Notes under the pieces: generated by a model
The model's input: only the letters and a program-made list of their open reading frames with translations
The model's database searches: none
What the model was told of the DNA's origin: nothing
Shown: piece by piece, positions 55,417 through 64,000 of the stretch
Position numbering within the stretch: position 1 is the first letter of the stretch
Layout of the letters: each line of letters begins with the position of its first letter
From: [Empedobacter] haloabium
Lineage (GTDB): Bacteria > Pseudomonadota > Gammaproteobacteria > Burkholderiales > Burkholderiaceae_D
Reading direction: 5' to 3'
DNA length: 64,000 nucleotides
Assembly (NCBI GenBank): GCA_008011715.2
Contig: CP136508.1
Location: 6,324,001 to 6,388,000, forward strand
Translations under genes and position numbers: made by a program

Positions 55417-56727
55417 ATGACGACCTTACCCACTGGCGGCCTGGCGCTGTCCCAGCTCGACGAACAACTGCTGCCGCCCGGCGTAAAAGGCCTGGCGCTG
55501 ACCGCGCCGCTGCGCCAGCACATGATCGGCGTGCAGCGCTGGAACGTGCTGGCGGGCGACACGGGATTTCCCGTCGCGCTGCTGAAGACCTCCAGCCTGC
55601 GGCACAACCTGGACTGGATGCGCGCGTTCTGCGAACGCCATGGCGCGCTGCTGGCGCCGCACGGCAAGACGACGATGAGCCCGCAGCTGTTCGATGCCCA
55701 GCTGGCCAATGGCGCCTGGGGTATCACGCTGGCCACGGCCAGCCAGGTGCAGGTGGCGGCGCGCTTCGGCGTGCGCCGCGTGTTGCTGGCCAATGAGCTG
55801 GTGGCAGCCAGCGACATCCGCGTGCTGCTGCACCTGCTGCGCGACGATCCCGCGTTTGAACTGTTCGTGCTGGCCGATTCGCTGGAAGGCGTGCGGCGCC
55901 TGGCGGACGCGGTGGCCGCCAGCGGCTTGCGCCGGCCCTTGCCGCTGCTGGTGGAACTGGGCTTGCAGGGCAAGCGCGCCGGCTGTCGCAGCAGCGACGA
56001 AGCGATGGCGGTGGCGCGCGCGATCGCGGCGGCGCCCGGCCTGCAACTGGCCGGCATCGAGGGTTATGAGGGCTTGCTGGTGACGACCGACCGCGCGGCC
56101 GACCTGGAACGGGTCGACGCGTTCCTGCAAGCGATGGTGGCGCTGGTACGCCAGTGCGACGCCGAAGCCCTGTTCGCGGGAGCGCAGATCCTGCTGTCGG
56201 CCGGCGGCTCGGCGTATTTCGACCGGGTGGCGCAGTGTTTTGCCGGCGTGACGGGCACGTCGCGCCCGGTGCTGCCGATCGTACGCAGCGGCTGCTATCT
56301 GACCAACGATCACGGTCATTATTTCGAACTGACGCGCGAGCTGGACGAGCGCGCCGGCGGCGCTCCCGGCCTGGTGCCGGCGCTGGAAGTGTGGAGCAGC
56401 GTGCTGTCGCGGCCCGAGCCCACCTTGGCGATCCTGGGCATGGGCAAGCGCGACGCCTCGCATGACCTGGGCCTGCCGCGCGCACTGCTGCGCCATCGCA
56501 TCGGGGAGGCAGGGCCGGTGGCACTGGACGACGGCTGGCGCATCGAGAAGATGAACGACCAGCATGCCTACCTGCGTCTGCCGGAAAACGAGGTGGACAA
56601 GCTGCGCGTGGGCGACCTGGTCGGCTGCGGCATCTCGCACCCGTGCACCACGTTCGACAAGTGGTCCTTGCTGCTGCTGGTGGAGGACGACTATCGCGTC
56701 ACCGGCGCCGTCAACACCTTCTTCTGA
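55417..56727 (+). CDS. PLP-dependent amino acid deaminase (D-serine dehydratase/D-threonine aldolase type)
   Basis: A 436-residue fold-type III PLP enzyme. The PLP lysine is in LLAPHGKTTMSPQLF and the barrel runs through VELGLQGKRAGCR and GIEGYEGLL. The C-terminal beta domain holds the zinc site His-x-Cys in GCGISHPCTTFDKW. This pattern is shared by DSD1-type D-serine dehydratases and related 'amino acid deaminases'. It has its own start with AGGA ten bases ahead and lies just after the phaB terminator. The substrate is not resolved. Confidence 0.87.
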   Translation: MTTLPTGGLALSQLDEQLLPPGVKGLALTAPLRQHMIGVQRWNVLAGDTGFPVALLKTSSLRHNLDWMRAFCERHGALLAPHGKTTMSPQLFDAQLANGAWGITLATASQVQVAARFGVRRVLLANELVAASDIRVLLHLLRDDPAFELFVLADSLEGVRRLADAVAASGLRRPLPLLVELGLQGKRAGCRSSDEAMAVARAIAAAPGLQLAGIEGYEGLLVTTDRAADLERVDAFLQAMVALVRQCDAEALFAGAQILLSAGGSAYFDRVAQCFAGVTGTSRPVLPIVRSGCYLTNDHGHYFELTRELDERAGGAPGLVPALEVWSSVLSRPEPTLAILGMGKRDASHDLGLPRALLRHRIGEAGPVALDDGWRIEKMNDQHAYLRLPENEVDKLRVGDLVGCGISHPCTTFDKWSLLLLVEDDYRVTGAVNTFF

Positions 56728-56779
56728 CTGGCACGACAAAACCGTTACAATCGGTGCTCCGAATTTCTGCGAGCGCGCC

Positions 56780-57736
56780 ATGTCCGATCCGTCCTCCTAC
56801 CTGTTCCCACCCGTGACCCCGCTGCAGAGCGGCACCCTGGCGGTGGACGAGCTGCACACGATCTACTGGGAGGAAGTCGGCAACCCGCAGGGCATCCCCG
56901 TGCTGTTCCTGCACGGTGGCCCGGGCGCGGGCATCTCGCCGCAGCACCGGCGCTTCTTCGACCCGCGCCACTACCGCGTGATCCTGTTCGACCAGCGCGG
57001 CGCAGGCAAGTCGCAGCCGCTGGGCGAGACCCGCAATAACACGACCCAATTGCTGATCGAGGACATCGAACGCCTGCGCGCCATGTTCGGCATCGAGCAG
57101 TGGCTGGTGTTCGGCGGCTCGTGGGGCTCGACGCTGGCGCTGGCCTACGGCCAGGCGCATCCGGAGCGCTGCCTGGGCTTCGTCCTGCGCGGCATCTTCC
57201 TGTGCACGGCGCTGGAGATCGATTGGTTCATGGACGGCGCCCAGTGGTTCCACCCCGAGATCCACGAGGAGTTCGCGCAGGCCGTGCCCTACGAGGAACG
57301 GGGCGACCTGCTGCAGGCCTACTACAAGCGCATCATGGACCCGGACCCGGAGGTGTACTGGCCGGCCGTGCGCGCCTGGAGCCGCTTCGAGGGGCGCCGC
57401 GTGTTCCTGATGCCGCAACCGGAAGAACCGGCCTGCGACACCGTCGACCTGGGCCTGGGCCGGCTGGAAGCGCACTACATGGCCAACCTCGGCTTCTTCG
57501 AGGACGACCAGCTGCTGCGCGACGTCGACCGCATCGCCCACCTGCCGGCCGTGATCGTGCAAGGCCGCTACGACGTGATTTGCCCGCCGTTCTCGGCCTG
57601 GCGCCTGCACAAGCGCTGGCCCGGCTCGAAGGTGGTGATGGTGCCGGACGCGGGCCACGCGGCCATGGAAACAGGCATCAGCCGCGAGCTGGTGGCGGCG
57701 ACGGAGCAGTTCCGCCGCCAGGGCCGTTTCGGCTGA
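56780..57736 (+). CDS. pip: Proline iminopeptidase
   Basis: A 318-residue serine peptidase of the S33 alpha/beta-hydrolase family that releases N-terminal proline. It has the oxyanion loop FLHGGPGAGISPQHRRFFDP, DQRGAGKS, nucleophile GGSWGSTLALAY, acid in QGRYDVICP and His in DAGHAAME. The HGGPGAG and WGSTLAL motifs are diagnostic. Start ATG 56780. It stands alone downstream of the deaminase gene. Confidence 0.94.
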   Translation: MSDPSSYLFPPVTPLQSGTLAVDELHTIYWEEVGNPQGIPVLFLHGGPGAGISPQHRRFFDPRHYRVILFDQRGAGKSQPLGETRNNTTQLLIEDIERLRAMFGIEQWLVFGGSWGSTLALAYGQAHPERCLGFVLRGIFLCTALEIDWFMDGAQWFHPEIHEEFAQAVPYEERGDLLQAYYKRIMDPDPEVYWPAVRAWSRFEGRRVFLMPQPEEPACDTVDLGLGRLEAHYMANLGFFEDDQLLRDVDRIAHLPAVIVQGRYDVICPPFSAWRLHKRWPGSKVVMVPDAGHAAMETGISRELVAATEQFRRQGRFG

Positions 57737-57818
57737 CGCAGGGCCGTTTGGCGGGCCCCGTGCGCGGCCTGCTACACTGTTGAACCGGGAACACTCAATA
57801 CACGCGCACAACAAAGTG

Positions 57819-58271
57819 ATGAACATTCAGCTGGGCGATATCGGCCACATCATTCAACTGGCCATTGCGCCCGTTTTCCTGCTGACCGGCGTCTGCACCA
57901 ACCTGCAGGTGCTGATCAACCGGCTGGCCCGCATCATCGACCGTTCGCGCGTGCTGGAGGACCGGCTCGACATCGCCTACAACGACAGCTACCTGAACGA
58001 GCTGGACGTGCTGTACCGCCGTTCGCACCTGATTAACTACGCCATCACCTTGTCCACCGCGTGCGGCTTGTTCGTCTGTCTCGTCATCGCCCTGCTGTTC
58101 ATCGGCGATACGACCAATTTCACGCTGGAGAAATACATCGCGGGCCTGTTCGTGGCCGCCGTGTTCAGCCTGATTTCCAGCTTCGGCTTCCTGCTGCGCG
58201 AGATCTTCATCGCCTCCGCCGCCATGCGGTCCCAGCGCCACGTGCGCCGGGCCCCGAAAACCAACGAGTAA
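57819..58271 (+). CDS. DUF2721 membrane protein
   Basis: A 150-residue membrane protein with three hydrophobic helices (LAIAPVFLLTGVCTNLQVL, ITLSTACGLFVCLVIALLFI, AGLFVAAVFSLISSFGFLL) and the DUF2721 segment LINRLARIIDRSRVLEDRL after the first helix. Function unknown. Start ATG 57819; an upstream TTG adds 13 residues without a ribosome site. Confidence 0.85.
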   Translation: MNIQLGDIGHIIQLAIAPVFLLTGVCTNLQVLINRLARIIDRSRVLEDRLDIAYNDSYLNELDVLYRRSHLINYAITLSTACGLFVCLVIALLFIGDTTNFTLEKYIAGLFVAAVFSLISSFGFLLREIFIASAAMRSQRHVRRAPKTNE

Positions 58272-58282
58272 GCGCTTCTTTC

Positions 58283-58735
58283 ATGCACGACTATCAACGT
58301 CCCCCAACCTTGCACCGCTACGGCCCGCGCAGCGAACTGGAACTGGCCCTGAGCCAGGGCCAGTTCGTGCTGCGGCCTGAAAACGGCTTTCTCACCTTGT
58401 CGTTCTCGCGCGCCTGGAGCCACGACATGTTCGACCATTTCGGCGCCGACTGCTGCCTGGTGATCCACAACACGGAAGAATTCGGCGAGCGCATCCACCG
58501 CGCCGTGCAGCGCACGCTGCCGAACTGGGCCGGCATCGATGGCGCCGTCGAATACGGTACCCGCGCAGCCCTGGGCGCCGCGTTCACGATGGGCGCGCAG
58601 GATGCGGCCGAACAGGAATGGAAGTTCGCCTGGCGGCCGATGCACAGCCAGGCCAGCATGAATCCGGTCGTGATCCGGATCGGCAGCCTGGAACAGTTTG
58701 CCGAGCTGCGCGGGTCGGACTGGTATCCCTCGTAA
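58283..58735 (+). CDS. Hypothetical protein
   Basis: A 150-residue soluble protein (HDYQRPPTLHRYGPRSELEL, RAWSHDMFDHFGADCCLVIH, PMHSQASMNPVVIRIGSLEQ). No signal or membrane segment. I do not recognise the family. It lies 11 bp after the DUF2721 gene and ends directly against the convergent SRPBCC gene with no gap. Confidence 0.65.
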   Translation: MHDYQRPPTLHRYGPRSELELALSQGQFVLRPENGFLTLSFSRAWSHDMFDHFGADCCLVIHNTEEFGERIHRAVQRTLPNWAGIDGAVEYGTRAALGAAFTMGAQDAAEQEWKFAWRPMHSQASMNPVVIRIGSLEQFAELRGSDWYPS

Positions 58736-59374
58736 TCAGGGCGCGGTGGCGCCGGCCACATGGCTGCGCGCCAGCTCCGTGGCCGGTCCCGGCACCTTGC
58801 TGGTGCCGCCCTTGTCGAGACGGGCCAGCACGGCGCCCATCATGCGTTCGATGTCGCCGCGGATGATGTTGGTGCCCAGGATGCCGGGCACGTAGAAGTT
58901 GGGCATCATGCGCCCCGTGTAGATGACGCGCGTGCCGCCCGTTTCGGGCACCGGCACCAGCTCCCAGCGCGATTCGTAGTGCTTCATGTCGCCCGAGATC
59001 AGGTCGATGTCGATCGAGGACATCGGCTGCTCCGTCGCGCGTACGATCAGGTGGATGGAGCGCGACATGAACAGGAAGCGCGCCGTGCCGAACTGCTCGA
59101 TGATCACCTCATTGCCGTTACGCGACAGCACCCGGCACGACACCAGGTCGGGCACGAATTCCTCCATGCGGTCGTAGCCCGTCAGGATGCGCCAGACGGT
59201 GGGCAAGGGCGCCTGCACGGTGCCGTTGGCGTCCACCTCGTACATGTGCAAGGCGTCCTGCGTGATGCGCTTGACCGAGACCTGCAGCTTCGGCACGTCG
59301 GTGCGAGGCGTCTGCGCGAGCGTCAGCGCAGGTGCCGTGCAACCGAGGAGAAGTAACAACAGGAATCGTTTCAT
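58736..59374 (-). CDS. Exported SRPBCC (START-like) domain protein
   Basis: A 212-residue protein with a signal peptide (MKRFLLLLLLGCTAPALTLA) and a START/SRPBCC ligand-binding fold: VQAPLPTVWRILTGYDRMEEFVPDL near the start, IIEQFGTARFLF, LISGDMKHYESRWELVP, then a long amphipathic C-terminal helix. It probably binds a hydrophobic ligand in the periplasm. It is divergent from the 2,4-dienoyl-CoA-reductase-like gene. Confidence 0.83.
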   Translation of the reverse strand: MKRFLLLLLLGCTAPALTLAQTPRTDVPKLQVSVKRITQDALHMYEVDANGTVQAPLPTVWRILTGYDRMEEFVPDLVSCRVLSRNGNEVIIEQFGTARFLFMSRSIHLIVRATEQPMSSIDIDLISGDMKHYESRWELVPVPETGGTRVIYTGRMMPNFYVPGILGTNIIRGDIERMMGAVLARLDKGGTSKVPGPATELARSHVAGATAP

Positions 59375-59392
59375 TCTTCCAGCGTAAGGTAA

Positions 59393-61489
<2,097 letters not shown>

Positions 61490-61507
61490 AACCCGCCCCA
61501 ACAGCCG

Positions 61508-61652
61508 AGCCCGTGTCCCACCTCGGTGTCAGTCACTCCCACCTCGGTGTCAGTCACCATTGTGAGACACGGGCTGAGCCGTCACAGGATGCTTACAGCA
61601 GAGGCTGTGTCCCGTTTTGGTGACTGACCCCGCGGTGGGACACGAACTGGGC
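61508..61652. repeat. Two-unit palindromic repeat cluster with internal 21-bp duplication
   Basis: Unit A (61508-61575) has arms AGCCCGTGTCCCAC / GTGAGACACGGGCT (13 of 14 pair). Its loop contains two exact tandem copies of a 21-bp block beginning TCCCACCTCGG (61516-61536 and 61537-61557). Unit B (61601-61652) has GTGTCCC / GGGACAC around GGTGACTGACCCC. It fills the gap between the convergent fadH and antiporter genes. Confidence 0.85.
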
Positions 61653-61665
61653 TGTAGTGGTGGGC

Positions 61666-63375
61666 TCAGTGGCCGCCGCTGTGCGGTTCCTGGAACGTTG
61701 CCAGCACGTAGCCCGTCATGCCGTTGGCCAGTTCCTCCTCGCCCACGTAGACCTTGCCGATCCGGTCCTGGCGCAGCAGTTCGGCTTCCTCGTCGCTGTG
61801 CGTGCGCACGACGATGCGGATGTCCGGGTTCAGGGTGCGGGCGACTTCCACCATGCTGCGCACGTGGAACGTATCCGGCGTGGCGATCACCAGCATGCGC
61901 GCCTTGGCGATGTGGGCCTGGATCAGCACCGCCGGTTCGCCCGCGTTGCCGGCGACGGCCGCCACGCCGGCATGGCGCAGCTGGTCGACCTTCTCCCGGT
62001 TCTGCTCCGCCACCACGTAGTGAATGCCGTGCTTGTTGAGCGTTTCGGCGATGCGCCGGCCCACGCGGCCGTAGCCCACCAGCACGACCTGGCCGGCCAG
62101 CTTGGTCGCGGCCGTCGTCATCGGCAGCTCGGCCAGCGGGTCGGCCGGGCGGTCGAATTTGGCCGCCAGCATGCGGTTCTTGCCCAGCCAGCGTTCCAGC
62201 GGCCCGGTGGCGGCAAAGATCAGCGGGTTCAACGTGATCGACAGGATCGCGCCCGCCAGGATCAGGCTTTGCCCTTCCTGCGGCATCAGTTTGAGCGAAA
62301 TGCCCAGTGCGGCCAGGATGAACGAGAACTCGCCGATCTGCGCCAGGCTGGCCGACACCAGCAGCGCCGAGCGGGCCGGATAGCGCAGCAGCACGACCAG
62401 CAGGAACGCGGCCAGCGATTTGCCGAGCACGATGATGGCCAGCACCGCCAGCACGCGCAGCGGCTGTTCGACCAGGATGGCCGGCTCGAACAGCATGCCG
62501 ACCGAGACGAAAAACAGCACGGCAAACGCGTCGCGCAGCGGCAGCGATTCCTGCGCCGCGCGGTGCGCCAGTGCCGACTCGCGCAGCACCATGCCGGCGA
62601 AGAACGCGCCCAGTGCGAAGGAGATGCCGAACAGCGCCGTGGAAGCGTAGGCGATGCCGACCGCCGCCGCGATGACGCACAACGTGAACAGCTCGCGCGA
62701 GCCGGTGCGCGCCACCTGCCACAGGATCCATGGGAACAGCTTGCGCCCGACCACCAGCATGAAACCGACGAAGAGCGCCACCTGGCCCAGGGTGACGGCC
62801 AGGGTTTTGAGCAGGCTCGCTTCCGGATCGGCACCGGTGGCGTCGCCGCCCAGCGAGGGCGCGAGGGCCGGCAGCAGCACCAGCACCAGCACCGTGACGA
62901 GGTCCTCGACCACCAGCCAGCCGACGGCGATGCGGCCGTTGAACGATTCCAGCACGCCCCGTTCTTCCAGCGCGCGCAGCAGCACGACGGTGCTGGCCAC
63001 GGACAGCGCCAGCCCGAACACCAGGCCGCCGCCGAGACTCCAGCCCCACCAATGCGCCAATCCCATGCCCATCGCCGTCGCCGCGCCGATCTGCAGGATC
63101 GCCCCGGGCAGCGCGACTTTGCGCACCTCCCATAAATCGTCCAGCGAGAAGTGTAGGCCGACGCCGAACATCATCAGCATCACGCCGATCTCGGCCAACT
63201 GCCCCGCCAGGTGGGCATCCGCGATGAATCCGGGGGTGGTGGGGCCGAGCAGAATACCCGCGGCCAGGTAGCCGACCAGTGCCGGCAGCTTGAGGCGGTT
63301 GGCGATGAAGCCGAGGACGAGACCGCAGCCGAGGGCCGCGGCAATGGTGGTGATCAGGCTGACGTCATGGTGCAT
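61666..63375 (-). CDS. ybaL: YbaL-family cation:proton antiporter (Kef type)
   Basis: A 569-residue membrane protein with about twelve helices of the CPA2 type (FGFIANRLKLPALVGYLAAG-like N-terminus, ALSVASTVVLLRALEERGVL) and a cytosolic TrkA-N (RCK) domain with VVLVGYGRVGRRIAETL. It would export K+ or another cation against protons. The family layout and length match YbaL; KefB/KefC regulation by glutathione adducts is not evident. Confidence 0.9.
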   Translation of the reverse strand: MHHDVSLITTIAAALGCGLVLGFIANRLKLPALVGYLAAGILLGPTTPGFIADAHLAGQLAEIGVMLMMFGVGLHFSLDDLWEVRKVALPGAILQIGAATAMGMGLAHWWGWSLGGGLVFGLALSVASTVVLLRALEERGVLESFNGRIAVGWLVVEDLVTVLVLVLLPALAPSLGGDATGADPEASLLKTLAVTLGQVALFVGFMLVVGRKLFPWILWQVARTGSRELFTLCVIAAAVGIAYASTALFGISFALGAFFAGMVLRESALAHRAAQESLPLRDAFAVLFFVSVGMLFEPAILVEQPLRVLAVLAIIVLGKSLAAFLLVVLLRYPARSALLVSASLAQIGEFSFILAALGISLKLMPQEGQSLILAGAILSITLNPLIFAATGPLERWLGKNRMLAAKFDRPADPLAELPMTTAATKLAGQVVLVGYGRVGRRIAETLNKHGIHYVVAEQNREKVDQLRHAGVAAVAGNAGEPAVLIQAHIAKARMLVIATPDTFHVRSMVEVARTLNPDIRIVVRTHSDEEAELLRQDRIGKVYVGEEELANGMTGYVLATFQEPHSGGH

Positions 63376-63475
63376 GCAGGGCGGGTTCCTTCCGGCGTCG
63401 GTGGCGGCATGGCGGTTGCCATCCCGTCACCGAGTATAAACGCAGAAGGAAAACCGCCCCGCAGGCCTGGACGGG

Positions 63476-64000
63476 TTACAGCTTCTCGACGACGATGCTG
63501 CCGATCGAGTAACCGGCGCCGAACGAGCAGATGACGCCATGGGCGCCCTGCGGCAGGTCGTCCTGGTGCTTGTGGAAGGCGATGATGGAGCCGGCCGACG
63601 ACGTGTTGGCGTAGGTATCCAGGATGACGGGCGCTTCCTCGGCCGTCGCGTCGCGCCCCAGGATCATGCGCACGATCAGCTGGTTCATGTTCAGGTTGGC
63701 CTGGTGCAGCCAGTAGCGGGCAACCTGCGGCAGTTCCAGGCCGGCGTTGGCGATGGCGTTCTTGATCGTCTCGGCCGCCATCGGGCACACATCCTTGAAC
63801 ACCTTGCGGCCCTGCTGCTTGAACAGCTTGTCGGGCTGGCCGATGCCGGCTTCGTCGCCGCGATTGAGGAAGCCGAAGTTGTTGCGGATATTGTTCGAGA
63901 ACGACGTCTTCAGCTTCATGTCGAGGATCTTGAACTGGTGCTTCGACACGGCCGTGTCGGCCGCCTCGACGACGATCGCCGTGCAGGCGTCGCCGAAGAT
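63476..64000 (-). CDS. Beta-ketoacyl-ACP synthase III-like, N-terminus outside window
   Basis: 174 residues visible, cut by the right edge. FGDACTAIVVE is the central FGDxxxA motif; the catalytic His is in RYWLHQANLNMNQLI and Asn in DTYANTSSAGSI. The C-terminus CSFGAGYSIGSIVVEKL differs from housekeeping FabH and resembles condensing enzymes of specialised lipid or aryl-polyene/resorcinol clusters. The active-site Cys would lie to the right of the window. Confidence 0.8.
   Translation of the reverse strand: MFGDACTAIVVEAADTAVSKHQFKILDMKLKTSFSNNIRNNFGFLNRGDEAGIGQPDKLFKQQGRKVFKDVCPMAAETIKNAIANAGLELPQVARYWLHQANLNMNQLIVRMILGRDATAEEAPVILDTYANTSSAGSIIAFHKHQDDLPQGAHGVICSFGAGYSIGSIVVEKL

Noticed and set aside
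54586..56727. One long frame joining PhaB and the PLP deaminase
   Set aside because: Between them it reads the PhaB tail in the wrong frame and passes through a terminator. The deaminase has its own ATG with AGGA, so it is a by-product of the frameshift and not a true fusion.
61516..61557. Possible CRISPR-like repeat
   Set aside because: Only two copies, directly adjacent with no spacer, inside a palindromic repeat; no cas genes.

Overview
The window is a GC-rich, gene-dense piece of a bacterial chromosome. Its gene content points to a betaproteobacterium of the Oxalobacteraceae, Massilia-like: a polyhydroxybutyrate (PHB) block with a phasin, a PEP-CTERM protein, minCDE, a divergent metE/metR pair, a hemA-prfA-dsbB-prmC block and an E. 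coli-type gshA. The assignment is inferred from gene content and codon use. No rRNA, phage, integrase, transposase or CRISPR array was seen. One tRNA, tRNA-Thr(GGT), lies at the left end.

Layout. 1-7.4 kb: housekeeping and small-domain genes (argB, a PHB-depolymerase-like esterase, an MBL hydrolase, a nitronate monooxygenase, an isochorismatase-like hydrolase, a purine phosphoribosyltransferase). 7.5-8.6 kb: a HAF-repeat PEP-CTERM protein. 8.6-17.9 kb: a leftward operon with a complete branched-chain-type ABC importer (LivFKMHG-like) bracketed by two acyl-CoA ligases, with a divergent Crp/Fnr regulator. 18-26 kb: hydrolases, an aminopeptidase, MgtC, AlkB and several unknowns. 26-33 kb: an outer-membrane barrel, EttA, a FitAB-like toxin-antitoxin pair, RarD, Kup and an FKBP isomerase. 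33-38 kb: an HlyD adaptor and ABC ATPase divergent from a sigma-54 response regulator and kinase. 38-47 kb: ohr, a histone-deacetylase-fold protein, gshA, prmC, dsbB, prfA, hemA and an OmpR-type regulator. 47.5-52.8 kb: minCDE, metE/metR. 52.8-55.4 kb: phasin, phaA, phaB. 55.4-64 kb: a PLP deaminase, proline iminopeptidase, a dienoyl-CoA-reductase-type flavoenzyme, a YbaL-type antiporter and a ketoacyl synthase cut by the right edge.

Points that stand out. (1) phaB carries one extra A that shifts its last 34 codons (33 residues and the stop) out of frame. (2) The HlyD/ABC locus has a textbook -24/-12 promoter with two upstream palindromes, but its permease gene is reduced to 16 codons. (3) The histone-deacetylase-fold protein has lost one zinc ligand and the catalytic tyrosine. 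(4) The phasin gene has a perfect FNR-type box exactly 41.5 bp before a predicted start point. (5) A dispersed family of palindromic repeats with the core GGGGTCWGTCMC sits only just behind stop codons, at five of the six repeat clusters with an intact core.
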